A stretch of 64,000 nucleotides of DNA from Odontocerum albicorne (GCA_949825065.1 OX463848.1:37105491-37169490), one strand, 5' to 3'. Counted from the first letter of the stretch, positions 53,395 through 64,000 are shown. Notes: generated by a model from the letters alone, not told the origin. Program-made: numbers and translations.

Positions 53395-53665
53395 TTCAGA
53401 CATATTGAAGAGCGAGGCCTATATTACTTTTGGCCCCCATAATCAAATGTTCGGGTTTAAAACCACTGGAGTAGGCCTGGAATTCGCGGTTCGTCGTTAC
53501 AGGTTTTTGAAATATTACCTCAAGTAAAAATGCAATAACACTCGCACACGTACTTGGCGCGTGCGAGTATTGTTATTCAAACGAATACGTTTTTTTCCCA
53601 ATGGCAATCGAACCTAAACCCCTTAGATGGAAGTAAAACGTCTACCAAGTAGTTGTCACTAATGA
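53395..53665 (-). mobile_element. SINE2 copy with strong hairpin
   Basis: Minus strand: a head with aactacttggtagacgtttt and ggttcgattgcc (B-box), a near-perfect hairpin at 53529-53570 (aataacactcgcacacgt facing gcgtgcgagtattgttatt), and a body with ctactccagtggttttaaac. Related to 16560-16925 and 34090-34430. Confidence 0.7.
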
Positions 53666-53689
53666 CTTATTTTTTTTAATTGCTGTTTT

Positions 53690-54400
53690 TTTATTGAGAA
53701 TGGTAATTTATCAAGATAGTATCTAAGATGTTTAGGGCATGTAGAGCGAATGATGAGTGAAGAAATACTGCCAAAAAATATAGTGTAAATGCAAGGGTTA
53801 GGCGTGGTAGAGGAAAATCCTGGGAAAGTTTGGATAGATCCATTAAATGGTATTTTGAACATGTAAACTCAAACTAGAGGATATCAATTATGATAGCCCA
53901 CAATGGGATTTTAGTACCAACTTCGACTTATGATTGTGAAACGTAGATGCGGAAAAAATACTGAAAGTAGCCGATTAAATGCTTTAGAAATGCGTTAATT
54001 GAGAATAATACATGATGGGGTGACAGTGTATTACAGAATTTAAGTGAATAGGGATGAAGAAGAGCACTCTGAGATGGTTTGGGTATTTAGAACGAATGAA
54101 TGACAAAACAAATATATAGTGCAAATGTGAGGGCATACCGTGGTAAAGGTATGGCTATCAAGAAAAAGAGTTTGTCTAACCATATTTTTCTAGTTCACAA
54201 TTTATCTAGCCATGTTTTTCTTGATAAAGGTATCAAGAAAAATATGGCTAGATAAATTGTGTGATATTTTGAAAAAAATTAAATAGAATGTCAGAGAAAT
54301 CGTAGGGTTTGTATAAGAAGTAAAAGAGGCGAAAGAAAGTTTGGCGTTCCGTCCTTTCTACCTATCTCAACAGGGAAATGGCGTGGTTGTATGTATGTCT
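53690..54400 (+). pseudogene. LINE-Z relics, several pieces
   Basis: Plus-strand text: a LG/RHVERMM-like segment near 53735, a C-E-T-W-like tgattgtgaaacgtagatgc at 53931, LRWFGYLERMNDKT at 54075 and a final REIVGFV..EAKE piece near 54300. The order repeats, so more than one copy is present. A palindrome lies inside at 54196-54261. Confidence 0.6.
54196..54261. other. Near-perfect hairpin, 31-bp arms, 4-base loop
   Basis: The arm 54196-54226 (cacaatttatctagccatg, then tttttcttgata) and 54231-54261 are reverse complements with one mismatch (g/a), separated by aagg. A partial third copy of the arm text (atggctatcaagaaaaagag) lies just upstream near 54162. Confidence 0.9.
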
Positions 54401-54760
54401 AATTTATCAAATCAAATTGCATTATTATTCAGAATGGAGTAAATATCTTCTTTTGAATAGTCAGAACTCCCCCGGAATGCCCAAATTCCCGGAATAAAGT
54501 GTTTGGAAATGAGTTCCGTTATTATTCCTGTTTGGCCCGCCCAATAGAGTACGAATAAATAAATGTAAGGAGAATATCTTCGAAATTCCTAATAATCTCA
54601 CGCGTGTTTGATCTAAAACAGGGGTACTAAACTGTTTTTCGGATTTTTATAATAAAAAAACAGTTATGTAGGCCTGTTTTTCATCTTCAGCGAGATTTTT
54701 TCATCAAACGATATTTTGAATGAAGTTCGAAAGACACTTAGGCGATATCAAATAAATAAT
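54401..54760. other. Unassigned; GC-richer patch 54450-54560
   Basis: ctcccccggaatgcccaaat, tcccggaataaag and tttggcccgcccaatagag stand out from the background. No gene. Confidence 0.4.
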
Positions 54761-54812
54761 ATGTAATCCTGCCTCTGGTATTTGGGAAGATATCAAGATC
54801 ATAACAATCAAA
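54761..54812. repeat. Dispersed repeat D, copy 2
   Basis: See 52863-52926. It directly precedes a LINE-Z C-terminal relic. Confidence 0.6.
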
Positions 54813-54819
54813 TAATGAT

Positions 54820-55060
54820 TAACAAAACAAATATACAGTGCAAATGTGAGTGCGAAGTGTGGCAAAGAAAGACCAAGCAAAGAATGGTTGGATCAAGTGA
54901 ATGCTGTTTTGGATAAAATAAATTTAGGAATCAAGAGACAACGTAGGGGTTGTATGAAAAGGTGTTTGAGTGTAGAAGAGGCGAAAAATGTGTGTCGTTA
55001 TAGAAAATTCTGGCGCCGTGTCCCCTCTGCCATCATGAAAGCGGAGGTAGTGTGATTTGG
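54820..55060 (+). pseudogene. LINE-Z C-terminal relic, best preserved
   Basis: An open frame of 69 codons gives GKERPSKEWLDQVNAVLDK, RQRRGCMKRCLSVEEAKNVC and RYRKFWRRVPSAIM before TGA at 55053. It defines the C-terminal signature seen in the other LINE-Z scraps. The RT is absent. Confidence 0.7.
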
Positions 55061-55645
55061 ATTTTTGTTAAATAATAACGTAGCAATTAAACTTTTTTTT
55101 TTACGAAATTTTTAAGACCTGGTCAGCGGATAACTTATAAAGTATTGTCAATAGTTAAAGCTGTTATGAATGTTAGAATTAATAAAAAAAAATCAGATGC
55201 AATCAAAAACTTAAGGTTTACTACACACATAAAAAAAAATCAATCTCTTTTTTTGTGGGGTAGGTATAGAAGGCCGAGCGCCAAATTTTCCTATTGCGAC
55301 ATACTGACTTACAGTTACTTGTTTATTTTAGTTTTTCGTCTTATAAAATTACAGTTTCATTAATTTGGACCAACCATACAAAAAGAAAAAAAAATCTCAT
55401 GGACAACGAGGACACAAAGTTGTAGGTCAAAACTCTCTAAACTCGCCAACATCTATTTACATATAAAATATCAAGCAATCTTGACATGCAGTATACTTTC
55501 CAAATGTTTCATTCCCACGGTTGATGAAAAACAACACGCAATTGTCAAAAGCAAATTGCTATAGATGCATTTACATTGTAAAAGGTTTCGTGTGGTCGTA
55601 GCAGGAGTATGAAAATACATTTAGAGCAATGTATCGGTACTATCA
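55061..55645. other. Unassigned
   Basis: A 72-codon frame at 55145-55363 has no motif. Nothing else. Confidence 0.4.
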
Positions 55646-55649
55646 ACTA

Positions 55650-56497
55650 TAGGCGGCCCTCGAATTTCGCACATAATTGGTTGCTGAAAATGTGTACGAA
55701 TGTTGAATGTTCGAAAGTAGAGTGATGTAAAACAAACATCAAAAATTGTATTTTAAAATGTTTATTTATCAATAATAATATTTATTTATCAATAATATAT
55801 TAAAAATATTTATTTATCAATATACATAATTAAGTTAACGAGGCGTGTTTAAGTGCTTTCAGGTGTTTTCTTTATAAACTTGTCAAGAGTTAGTTGAATA
55901 CCACCTTTTTTTTTTTCTTGATAGAGTTCTATAACATGCTGTGTCTTTTTTAATCGCCCTACGTCGGATCACATTCTTCCATGATAGTAAAAAAATTGTC
56001 AAGATGCATGAAGGATTCATTCATAATTTTGATTATCAAAGTCTTGACGATTTTACGAGTATCAGCTTCTTCCTCACTTTCATTGTGTATTTCATTAAAC
56101 TCTTGTTGCTCAATTAAGTATCCATGTGACAGAGGTACTGAGTGAGATTCAATCAACTCATTAACATATTCGTTGTTGACGTCCAAGTTTAGTTCATTTA
56201 TTAGGCTAACTATTTCATCTGTGATAGTTTCCGGAGTTTCTTCAGAATTTATAAAATCACTCATCATTTGTGGGCATAATTGTTTCCAGGAACCTTTCAT
56301 TGTTGACTCTTTTATTTCAACCCATGAGTCTCCAATATTGTTTATTGCGTTCCATATATTATAGTTCCTAGAGCGACTGCATGGAAGCCAACCATTTTTG
56401 CATTATCGACAAAAATCTTTAAAATATTAAATTGAAAAAAATATTCAAAATAGCGAATTGTGCGAAAGTAGAATGTGCGATAGTCGAGGACCACCTG
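55650..56497 (-). mobile_element. Tigger-like element, internally deleted
   Basis: TA flanks at 55648-55649 and 56498-56499. The right end inverted reads CAGGTGGTCCTCGACTATCG; the left end reads taGGCGGCCCTCGAATTTCG. CAGG..GTCCTCGA-type ends and a TA target are typical of Tigger elements. Only the transposase C-terminus survives, so most of the interior is deleted. Confidence 0.85.
55930..56385 (-). pseudogene. Tigger transposase C-terminal part
   Basis: Minus strand: WNAINNIGDSWVEIKESTMK, GSWKQLCPQMMSDF, TITDEIVSLINELNLDVNNE, YVNELIESHSVPLSHGYLIE and FFTIMEECDPT, the helical C-terminal part that follows the DDE domain in Tigger/jerky-type transposases. The main open frame is 55959-56300. 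It continues upstream with stops. No DNA-binding or catalytic residues remain. Confidence 0.8.
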
Positions 56498-56654
56498 TAT
56501 ACTATATTGTTAAAAATAAAGTATTTAGCGTTACACTTGTAAATTCTGCATGTTAGCTTTTATTTTTTACGTTGAGGTATATTAAGTTTTATCAGAAAAA
56601 CACGACCATAGAGATAGTATACGAGTAATACATGTTTTGACACTTTGAAGGTTC

Positions 56655-56804
56655 TTCGTATCAGTTGTATAACGTCTTTCGAAGTGTCATACCGAGTGGT
56701 AAGGCTTGTGATGCCTACGTTATGAAAATGTTGTCGTTTTATCTTCAGAGCTTGTTTGATAGTCGGCATCATAAGGCAAACCATGCGGAACAACACTCCG
56801 AAAG
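56655..56804 (+). mobile_element. Foldback MITE, copy 1
   Basis: Arms tttcgaagtgtcataccgag...gtgatgcc and ggcatcataaggcaaacc...ccgaaag face each other around a short centre with atgttgtcgttttatcttca. A homologous copy in inverse orientation is at 59464-59618. The minus-strand frame 56560-56808 covers it and is spurious. Confidence 0.7.
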
Positions 56805-58360
56805 ACAAATACTACTTATTTGATATTTTAAAATCGCTTTTCGTAGACATGCAACTATTGTTAAAAACGGTCTAGGGGATTTTTGAACTAGCAAGTACTC
56901 GTAGTTCATAAAAATTGAGAAATTTATTTATAAAGATAAACGATCGGTAACACCATTCAAATTATTGTACAATGTATATCTATCCAAATGTGTAATGAGG
57001 GGTTTTTTAGTCATGATTTTGATGTACAGTAGTTGGAATAATAGTATGTGATAGCTTGGAATTTTAATGTGTGTAATGATGTAAATGCAGTGTGAATGTT
57101 TCTCCTGAGTATTTTAGTGTAGTAAGTTTAGGTTAAATTATGTTAATTTTAAATATTGTATTCTTCATCCTCGTCGTGTGCTTAATGCTTAGCGTTGATG
57201 TCTTCTGCGATATCTCGAACTCGGCACACCATCTGCCTCCCGTTCCTGGAGCACGGTGAATGCAACTATTAAAGATGACCCTGTTAACTTCTTTATTTAG
57301 TCTGTCTTGCTCACTTTAGCTTTGTTCACTTTCCCTCAACTGTTCCCGTGATCACCAGCTGCTTCACACGTTCATAATTTTTTTCTTGCAACATCTCCAA
57401 AGTACGTTAGAATTCTTTTTCTGCGTGATGTCGAAAGTTTTTCGGTAGTCTCAAATTCTTACATGATAGATATACTAGTGGGCCTTGCGGTCCATGGGAT
57501 ATGGAGTATCCACCTTCAACACCACATCTCGAAGGCTCCATTACTCACAGCGTAGTAAATATATTCATAAATCACCTATTCAAACAGCCTAGCAAGTTGC
57601 CAGTACATTCACGAAAAAAAACTTCGAACGCAGTATAACTATCCTTGAACGCAACTAGATCAGAGTAGACTATCGGTCTGAAAATAAATCGATGTAAGGC
57701 TGAATGGAGATCCCTTCGGAAACTATTAACTATTATCGCAGTACCACAAAATGTGATCTACTGATTATTGATCTAAAATAGATAGCCGTAAAATTAACAA
57801 TAGGGCGAAGGGACAAGATTGAAGTTAAAAAACATGCTATTCAAGTAACCATAGGTAGAGAGAAATTGGGTACTCCAATAGCTTGGATACACCCACGGAA
57901 AGCCTAGGCATGGATTTATTTTAATCAATTACAGCTTTTCCATGCCACTGGTCTAGTATCCTTGCTATCTACGATCAAGGATTTTCCTTCTCTGATCTCA
58001 GACCTGGATAATACATCGCCAGTTTCTTATTTGTAATGTTCTTTGTGTAGTTCGCTTACTATTGTATTATATATCAATTAAGTTTTCATTATACTCGTAT
58101 AACGTCAGTTTTCAACCCCTGTCCCAAATCGAAATAAGTTCCCTTCCGGCGTTGTTCAATGGATACGCCTCGATTCGTGAATGAAACGTTACGGTGGCGT
58201 GAATTGCCATTTTTATTATTAACCTCTTCCTTTTCTTTTTTCCAATCACTCCCCCATCTCTTGCCAAACCCCACATTTAGAATCTTTTCCTATATATTTA
58301 CGTCTTTTCTTTATCTACTGTTACATTCAAATTTAATTGTATTACACTTTCGTTATTTAC
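56805..58360. other. Unassigned
   Basis: About 1.5 kb without recognisable genes or repeats, except T/C-rich low-complexity text at 58200-58330 that gives a hydrophobic chance frame. Confidence 0.45.
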
Positions 58361-58362
58361 AG

Positions 58363-58538
58363 TACAACCTGGCGGGTTTATTGCCATGTGGTAATCTCTT
58401 CCAACCAACCATAAAGGTTTCTAAATAAGTCTCAAGTAAAATCTGCACAGAAACAATTTTTCTTCGTACCAAGTATCGAACCCGTAACGCCTGGGCTGGA
58501 AGGCAAGCGTCGTACCAACTAGGCCATGGAGGTCACCT
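58363..58538 (-). mobile_element. SINE1 copy, full length
   Basis: Minus strand: ctccatggcctagttggtac (A-box), gcgttacgggttcgatactt (B-box), a body with cagattttacttgagact, and the tail ggttggttggaagagattac, cacatggcaataaaccc and gccaggttgtactg. The head is the clearest in the window. Confidence 0.85.
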
Positions 58539-58599
58539 TTGATGATATAACATGAAAATATATATATAAAGCGCTATTAAATAAATTCATTTCACGATA

Positions 58600-59080
58600 T
58601 GTTTATGTTATACTGTATTGTACTGCCTTTCCAGTTCATCGCTCCTCTTTTTTTACGTCGTCCTTTACTGTCCATGCTACAATTTGTGTGCATCTTTTCT
58701 CATTCATTTTTCCTACGTGACCAAATAATTCTATACTCCTTTCTTCACTTTTAAGACTGCATCTTTCACTTGGCAATATTTTCTAATGCGCGCATTTTTA
58801 AAATACATTGTTTTTTCACACATTATATTAAACGCTCTCATTTCAACCGTATTTGGCTTACTTTTTTACTCTCAATTTTCGCTTGCATATCGTAATATTC
58901 CAACCAAAAGTTCATTATGAGCAGTCATCTAATGTTTGTTTCCTTATCTACAATCTGCATTATTTTCTTATTTCCTCATTTCCTACTCTGTTATACATTG
59001 TTTTCCCACACATTCTACGCCGATTTCCTATTTCTACCTTGATACTTCTACATTTAGTAAACTCTAGTGGAATAATATCT
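58600..59080 (-). pseudogene. LINE-Z post-RT relics
   Basis: Two overlapping sets on the minus strand: KVEIGNRRRMCGKTMYNRVG then NEEIRK (59050-58970), and NTVEMRAFNIMCEKTMYFKN, ARIRKYCQVKDAVLKVKKGV (58850-58740). Both correspond to the LNAVEMR...R.VCGKTR.DR.RNE block. Two copies, both broken. Confidence 0.6.
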
Positions 59081-59199
59081 AAGCAAAAATTTAGGATCTT
59101 TTGAAAAACGTCCGTGCTATTCAGGTAGAGTAATTCAAAATGGGTTTCAAATCGGAAATATTTTGTATAAAAGTTAAGTGCGTTAACCGTTTGCCCAAG

Positions 59200-59420
59200 A
59201 CAACCTTTCATACATATATGTATGTGTTACCACCACGTCATTTACCTGTCAGGTAGGCAGACAGACTAAGCGCTTTCCCTTACCCTATCTCGATATACAT
59301 ACGTCGTCTATTGTAGACCCATACACCTTCTCATACAACTCCTACTATTTCTCTGACTTTCTACATTTCCTTCTTTCAACATATTCACTTGATTTCATCA
59401 CACTTTCCTTGGTATATTTC
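59200..59420 (-). pseudogene. LINE-Z C-terminal relic
   Basis: The minus strand has RNSRSCMRRCMG-like text (agtaggagttgtatgagaag), then cgagatagggtaagggaaag, matching the arrangement at 51925-52165. Confidence 0.55.
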
Positions 59421-59463
59421 TCTCACATTTGCGCTAAACATCTGTTTTGTAAATTGGGTCAAG

Positions 59464-59618
59464 TTTTTCAGTGTTTTACCGCGTGGTTTGGCTTATGTTG
59501 CCGACATTTCGAAAACATTACAGTTTTCATCTTTAGGGCTTGTTCGTTTCGAAGCATTGGCATCATAAACCAAACCAAGCGGTATAACACTTCGAAAAAC
59601 CTTATCTAACTGATACGA
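59464..59618 (-). mobile_element. Foldback MITE, copy 2
   Basis: Arms ttttcagtgttttaccgcgt...ttatgttgcc and ggcatcataaaccaaacc...cacttcgaaaa, better paired than copy 1. The sequence shared outside the arm (gtatcagtt) extends the element to about 59618. Confidence 0.75.
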
Positions 59619-60155
59619 TAAAACGCGAAAGCCTCAAAAACATATTTGTTTTGTTAATCTTTTTTATAACCATCTTAGAGTGTTCTCCTTTATTTTATTC
59701 AACACATCAGCCTTAAGTTCACATTCATCCCTTTTTACTTTCAAGCAATCTTAAAATTTAATTAACGACACTCCATCATTACTTGATTGATTATTTATTT
59801 ACAAAATGGAAGCATAAATTGAAATATAATGTGAAATTTTAAATGTTTTGATTTTCTTGTGATGGGTATGTGAAAATTGTGTAATGTGTCCTTTTAACGT
59901 CTCGAGTCCTTAGAATATGGTGTGAGTGATAGTTTTAAAATATCCCGCTCCAGTTTATTTTCCTCGCTTCATCGCCTCGCCTCGGCAAAGTTGCACAAAA
60001 CCTTTTAGTTGCACTTCCTGAGACGAAGTTTCGCTGTGTACCGCTTCCATGTCTCACAGATACGTAATATTGCATCACGCGACATAAATATGCCTGTGAT
60101 ATTTGAAGTCTACTTATATCTACATAAGAGTTTATGGCTATTTAAATTGCTGTCG
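59619..60155. other. Unassigned
   Basis: Nothing recognised. Confidence 0.4.
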
Positions 60156-60159
60156 TTTA

Positions 60160-61045
60160 GGGATATTGATATTGGATAGTTTTTTTTAAATATTTGCATG
60201 CATGATAGACAAGTTGTGAGACATGAATATAAAAGAATGTACGTTTATCTGAATTGAATACATGTTGTGATCGGTTAGGAATATTGATGTTGGATAGTTT
60301 TTTTCATTGTTTTCGTGTATGATAGATGAGCCGTGAGATATGAATTTAAAATACCAGCGTATCTCAAAATTGTATGTATGTTGTAGTAATCGGTTAAATG
60401 TATGTTGTAGTAATCGGTTATGACAGACGAGTCGTGAGATACGAATTAAAAGTACGTGCAAATATCTAAATTAAGTATATTTTGTAGAAACCAGTTAAGG
60501 ATATTAATATTGGATAGTTTTTTTAAACATTTTCGTGTTTGATAGACAAGCCGTGATATGTGAACTAAAAGTACGTGCTTATATCTTGATTGGATTTATA
60601 TTGTAGTAATCGGTTAAGGATGTTGATATTGGACAGTTTTTTTATGTTTTCATGTAGAACTTTTTCATGAGATATGAATGAAAAGTTCGTAAGTATCTTG
60701 AATGGATTACATGGTGTAGTTATTGGTTAGGGATATTGATATTGGATAGTTTTTGAAGTTTTTGCATGTATGATAGACGAGTCGTGAGATCGGAATTAAA
60801 AGTACATGCGTTCATCAAAATTGCGTATGTGTTATGTTATAGTAATCAGCTAGGCATATTGATATTGGATAGTTTTTTTTTTAAATATTTGCATGTATAA
60901 TAGACGAGTCGTGAGATATGAATTAAAAGTATGTTTATCCCTGAATAAAATTGGTTAGGGACATGTTTACAAATAGGATGAATATTTGCATATATGAGTA
61001 AAAAATGTAGTCGGTAGGGGATATTCATATTGAATATTTCCCTTT
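60160..61045. repeat. Degenerate array, unit about 110-122 bp
   Basis: ggatattgatattggatagt recurs at about 60171, 60290, 60510, 60629, 60742 and 60864, each followed by gatagacgagtcgtgagata and gtagtaatcggtta. One position near 60400 holds a reduced unit. Confidence 0.85.
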
Positions 61046-61139
61046 TCATTTGCTGAGCTATCATTTCAATTCCCTTAGCGTATCTTTTATTTTTTGTCTA
61101 TTTTGTCTTCAAACTATTCTCATTCAATCGCATTTATTC

Positions 61140-61322
61140 GATGCATTTCAAATTTTACCACCAAACCGTATTTATTTAATCCATTACCAACTTGACCACC
61201 TAATCGTATTTATTTTATCTTTAATTTAATGTATTTAATGAAATGGGATTCATTTAAAAAATACCTGTGGAATTTTTATCACAGAATCTTATTTATTTTA
61301 TCCATAATCTCTTTTTACCACT
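61140..61322. repeat. Degenerate AT-rich array, left part
   Basis: Repeated cgtatttattttat, ccataatc and ttaccac text. Continues at 62172 after a LINE insertion. Confidence 0.6.
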
Positions 61323-62171
61323 TATTATTATCCTAAGCTCGACAGCCCTGGGTGGGCCTTGGCTGAATCCAGGAGCTTCCTCCATTCTTGTCTGTTTGAT
61401 GCCCTCATTCTCCAATTTCTCACTGGCAACACCGATGCATCCGTGTTGACACTGTCCATCCATCGCATTTTGGGCCTTCCTGGTCTTCTACGTCCCTGTG
61501 TTACTGAGAGCGTGAGGCGTTTTGTAGGGTTGTCGTCGTCCATTCTGATTATGTGACCAGCCCATCTCAAGCGCCCTACTCTGACGGATCTGATCACATC
61601 GGGCTCTTTATAGATATCATATAGCTCTCGGTTATATCGACGACGCCAACCATTGTGGTCTCTCACTGGGCCGTATATTGTCCTAAGAACCCTTCTTTCA
61701 AATGCTGCGATGGACCCTTCAGTGTGTTTTGTCATCACCCAAGTTTCAGAGGCATATGTGAGGACTGGTTTGATCAGGGTCTTGTACAATAGTGTTTTTG
61801 TGGTTCTTCGCAGTAATTTGGATCTTAACTGTTTTTGGAGAGCGTAGTAACATCGGTTTGCTGCCATTATCCTTCTGTCAATTTCTTCTCGGGTGTTATT
61901 ATCACTGGTAACTGTTGAGCCTAAGTATGTAAATGAATTAATTATTTCAAAGTTGTAATTTGCAGCTGAGAAAACCTGGGGGTATGGATATGTGGTATTA
62001 GAAGCAATCATCAATTTTGTTTTATCTTCATTTATGACAAGTCCCATTATTTTTGCTTTTTCCTCCAATGCTACAAACGCTTCACGGGTAGCTTCGAGTG
62101 ACCGTCCCACAATATCTATGTCATCTGCATAGGCGAGTAGCTGAACTGACTTGTAGAATATATTGAGCCCC
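61323..62171 (-). pseudogene. 5'-truncated LINE, RT end and C-terminus
   Basis: Open frame on the minus strand from about 62160 to TAA at 61325. It shows LLAYADDIDIVGRS (catalytic YADD at about 62120-62131), GLVINEDKTKLMIAS, FTYLGSTVT, LRSKLLRRTTKTLLYKTLIK, ASETWVM, RTIYGPVRD, RVGRLRWAGHIIRM, RRRPGRPKMRWMDSV and a final REWRKLLDSAKAHPG-like segment (read as QEWRKLL). This is the C-terminal half of an arthropod LINE ORF2. It ends in a (TAA)n tail at 61323-61331. A 14-bp duplication ctctttttaccact (61309-61322 and 62172-62185) frames it exactly. Intact frame and duplication point to a young insertion. Confidence 0.9.
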
Positions 62172-62780
62172 CTCTTTTTACCACTGTACCATGTTTACTT
62201 TTACCATAATACACTTGATTTGACCTTAATTTTACCATTGAATTGCATTTTTTTTATTAATAATTAGTTTTATTTACTAGAAAATAACATGCCAAATTTC
62301 TACCACAGTTTTAATACATAATCAGTTTTATTTACTGGAAAAGAATTTGTTTAAAAAATAACATGTCAGTTTTATTTACTGGAAAATAATTTGTTTAAAA
62401 AATAACATGTAAAATTTTTACCACAGGGTCTTATTTATTTTATCCATAGTATTTTTAATGGCGAATCGTGTTTATTTTATCTCTTACTCACTTTAAGGGA
62501 TGGAATGACATTCATTGAAATATATGTTTATTTATTTTATTAATTATTAACTTATGAACTATCAACTTTATTATACCACAATTAAAAACCTTTGAATTGC
62601 ATTTTTTGAACTTTGTTTTTTTTTCTGATGGAATGAAATTCGTTAAAAAATCAAGTGCCGATTTTTTTCTTCCAAATCATATTTATTTTAACCATAATCG
62701 ACTTAATTCGACCATAATTTTACCTTTGAATCGAATTTATTTTATCCATAATCAACTTTATCTGATGGAATGAATTTCGT
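62172..62780. repeat. Degenerate AT-rich array, right part
   Basis: Recurring tttatttactggaaaa, aaaaataacatgt, atttattttatccataatc and gatggaatgaaattcgtt text. Confidence 0.65.
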
Positions 62781-63215
62781 TAAAAAATGACGTGTCGAAT
62801 GAATGGAAATGTTTTCCGAATCACACCCTCGCCCTACTTTTATCGCCAAATCACCTTTTTAAATGGAATGAGGAAATCGTACATTTTGGGAAAATCGACG
62901 CCCATTGTCTCGGATTACGCGGGCTTTTCATCCGTTTTGGAGGGAAATTCATTAACACTCGACCGGAATTTAGTTACAACTAAATGTATCCAAATTTATA
63001 TTTTATATATAAACGAATGAAACGATTTTCTCTTAAGCGATTAATTTAGTTTTTATCGAATTAAAAGTTTGTTAAATTTCTATAATAATTTTACAACAAA
63101 AATAAGTCTGTTTTGTTTTAAATATTTATTTTTCGATTAATAATGTTTTGTGTCATAATATGACAGAATAACAAATGTAATTGTTAAATATGAACGTGTG
63201 CTAAAAACTGATTTC
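62781..63215. other. Unassigned; GC-richer island 62790-62985
   Basis: cacaccctcgccctactttt and tctcggattacgcgggcttt differ from the repeats around them. Two overlapping short frames exist with no motif. Confidence 0.4.
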
Positions 63216-63219
63216 TTAA

Positions 63220-63420
63220 TGTGGGTAAAGAAAAGTGGATGTTGTGGTAGTTAGAACGTGTTGATCGGATGGGTAACGAAATACATACTTAACTATGATG
63301 GTATTTTGAATGAAGGAAACATAGATATTCAAATAAATCGTAGGAGCTGTATGAGAAGATGTATGAATGTAGAAGAGGCGAAGGATGTTACAAACACAAA
63401 GAAAAATGTGCAGTTATTAA
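63220..63420 (+). pseudogene. LINE-Z C-terminal relic
   Basis: NRRSCMRRCMNVEEAKDV-like translation from atcgtaggagctgtatgaga and agaagaggcgaaggatgtta, matching 54820-55060. Confidence 0.55.
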
Positions 63421-63835
63421 TGTTAAGGTAGGTTTAATTGATCACACAACATATTTTGATTATCAAATGACACAAGTAAATCATATGTGTAAAATGAATC
63501 TAACGCAGGTCGTAAAATATAAGCATTGTCACTTATCATACAACACATCCAAAAAGTTTAAACAATGTATAAAATGAATATGTATGCAAAGAAGATTTTG
63601 GATAATCCATCTCATGTCAGCATCAATATTTTTCTTCTCCTTTCGTAAAAATTAGACATATGGTCTATTATTAACAGGATTGCCTCTCTTGAGATGTTGA
63701 CTCCCAGTTATCTTTTCATATTTTTTTAATCTCTTCCTGAGGAACGACTACCTTCAGATATTTCATTAATTGACACGCGGAGAACTCTTGGGTTATCCAT
63801 CCTTACCATATGCCCTAATATAATAACAATCGTAC
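63421..63835. other. Unassigned
   Basis: No supported feature. Confidence 0.4.
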
Positions 63836-64000
63836 TTTAGCGAATCGGTCGTTAAGGAACGAGATGATGATGGTTGTTGATAAATAAATAAAACACGTTA
63901 GATCGCAATGCGGAAAGAGAGAGTGTTTATTTTTATAGTAACATAGGTATTTATATGTTTTTGGAATGTGCACGAGAATGCGCTCGCGATATGCTTCTGT
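63836..64000 (-). mobile_element. Solo-LTR-like element, copy 3, cut by the window end
   Basis: Begins tttagcgaatcgg on the plus strand, equal to the tttagcagaatgg start of copy 1. It continues through aaacacgttagatcgcaatg and cggaaagagagag to the window edge. Confidence 0.65.

Overview
The window reads as arthropod, probably insect, intergenic or intronic DNA. It is AT-rich and eukaryotic, and it holds no complete host gene that I can recognise. The coding capacity I can identify belongs almost entirely to transposable elements: non-LTR retrotransposons (LINEs) of several lineages, three mariner copies, one piggyBac-like element, one Tigger remnant, and many tRNA-derived SINE copies. A reader should treat the longest open frames as transposon or satellite sequence, not host genes. 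The species cannot be named from this.

Layout. 1-5 kb: a 44-bp minisatellite of about 52 copies, a short Tigger/pogo-type MITE, and a degenerate ~125-bp array split by a solo-LTR-like element. 5-9 kb: decayed LINE pieces, a SINE and a 53-bp array. 8.4-13.5 kb: a 49-bp satellite interrupted by a nearly intact LINE (9160-12648). 14-21 kb: a LINE reverse-transcriptase relic split by a deleted mariner, SINEs, a 58-bp minisatellite, and a ~73-bp array split by an RTE-like LINE fragment. 21-26 kb: a 43-bp minisatellite, a dead mariner, LINE pieces flanking a 28S rRNA fragment, and a second LTR copy. 27.1-30.2 kb: a piggyBac-like element with an inverted-repeat element nested in it. 30-42 kb: SINEs of three kinds, a THAP-like fragment, more LINE relics and two further mariners; the one at 39720-41049 is nearly intact. 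43-44.3 kb: a 5'-truncated LINE with a 17-bp target duplication. 45.6-51.5 kb: 47 copies of a 126-bp repeat that stays open in one frame and has an 11/12-unit higher-order structure. 51.6-64 kb: LINE and SINE debris, a Tigger remnant, two foldback elements, two degenerate arrays (one split by a LINE) and a third LTR copy cut by the window edge.

How the parts interact. The dominant process is insertion and decay. Retroelements have landed inside four separate tandem arrays, DNA transposons inside old LINE copies, and a foldback inside the piggyBac. The SINEs carry a 3' stem-loop that was probably copied from a LINE tail and so probably depended on that LINE for mobility. The most unusual items are the 126-bp in-frame satellite, a LINE whose two ORFs share one frame separated by a single TGA, the 28S fragment, a near-perfect 31-bp-arm hairpin at 54.2 kb, and a piggyBac-type element flanked by ATAT instead of TTAA.
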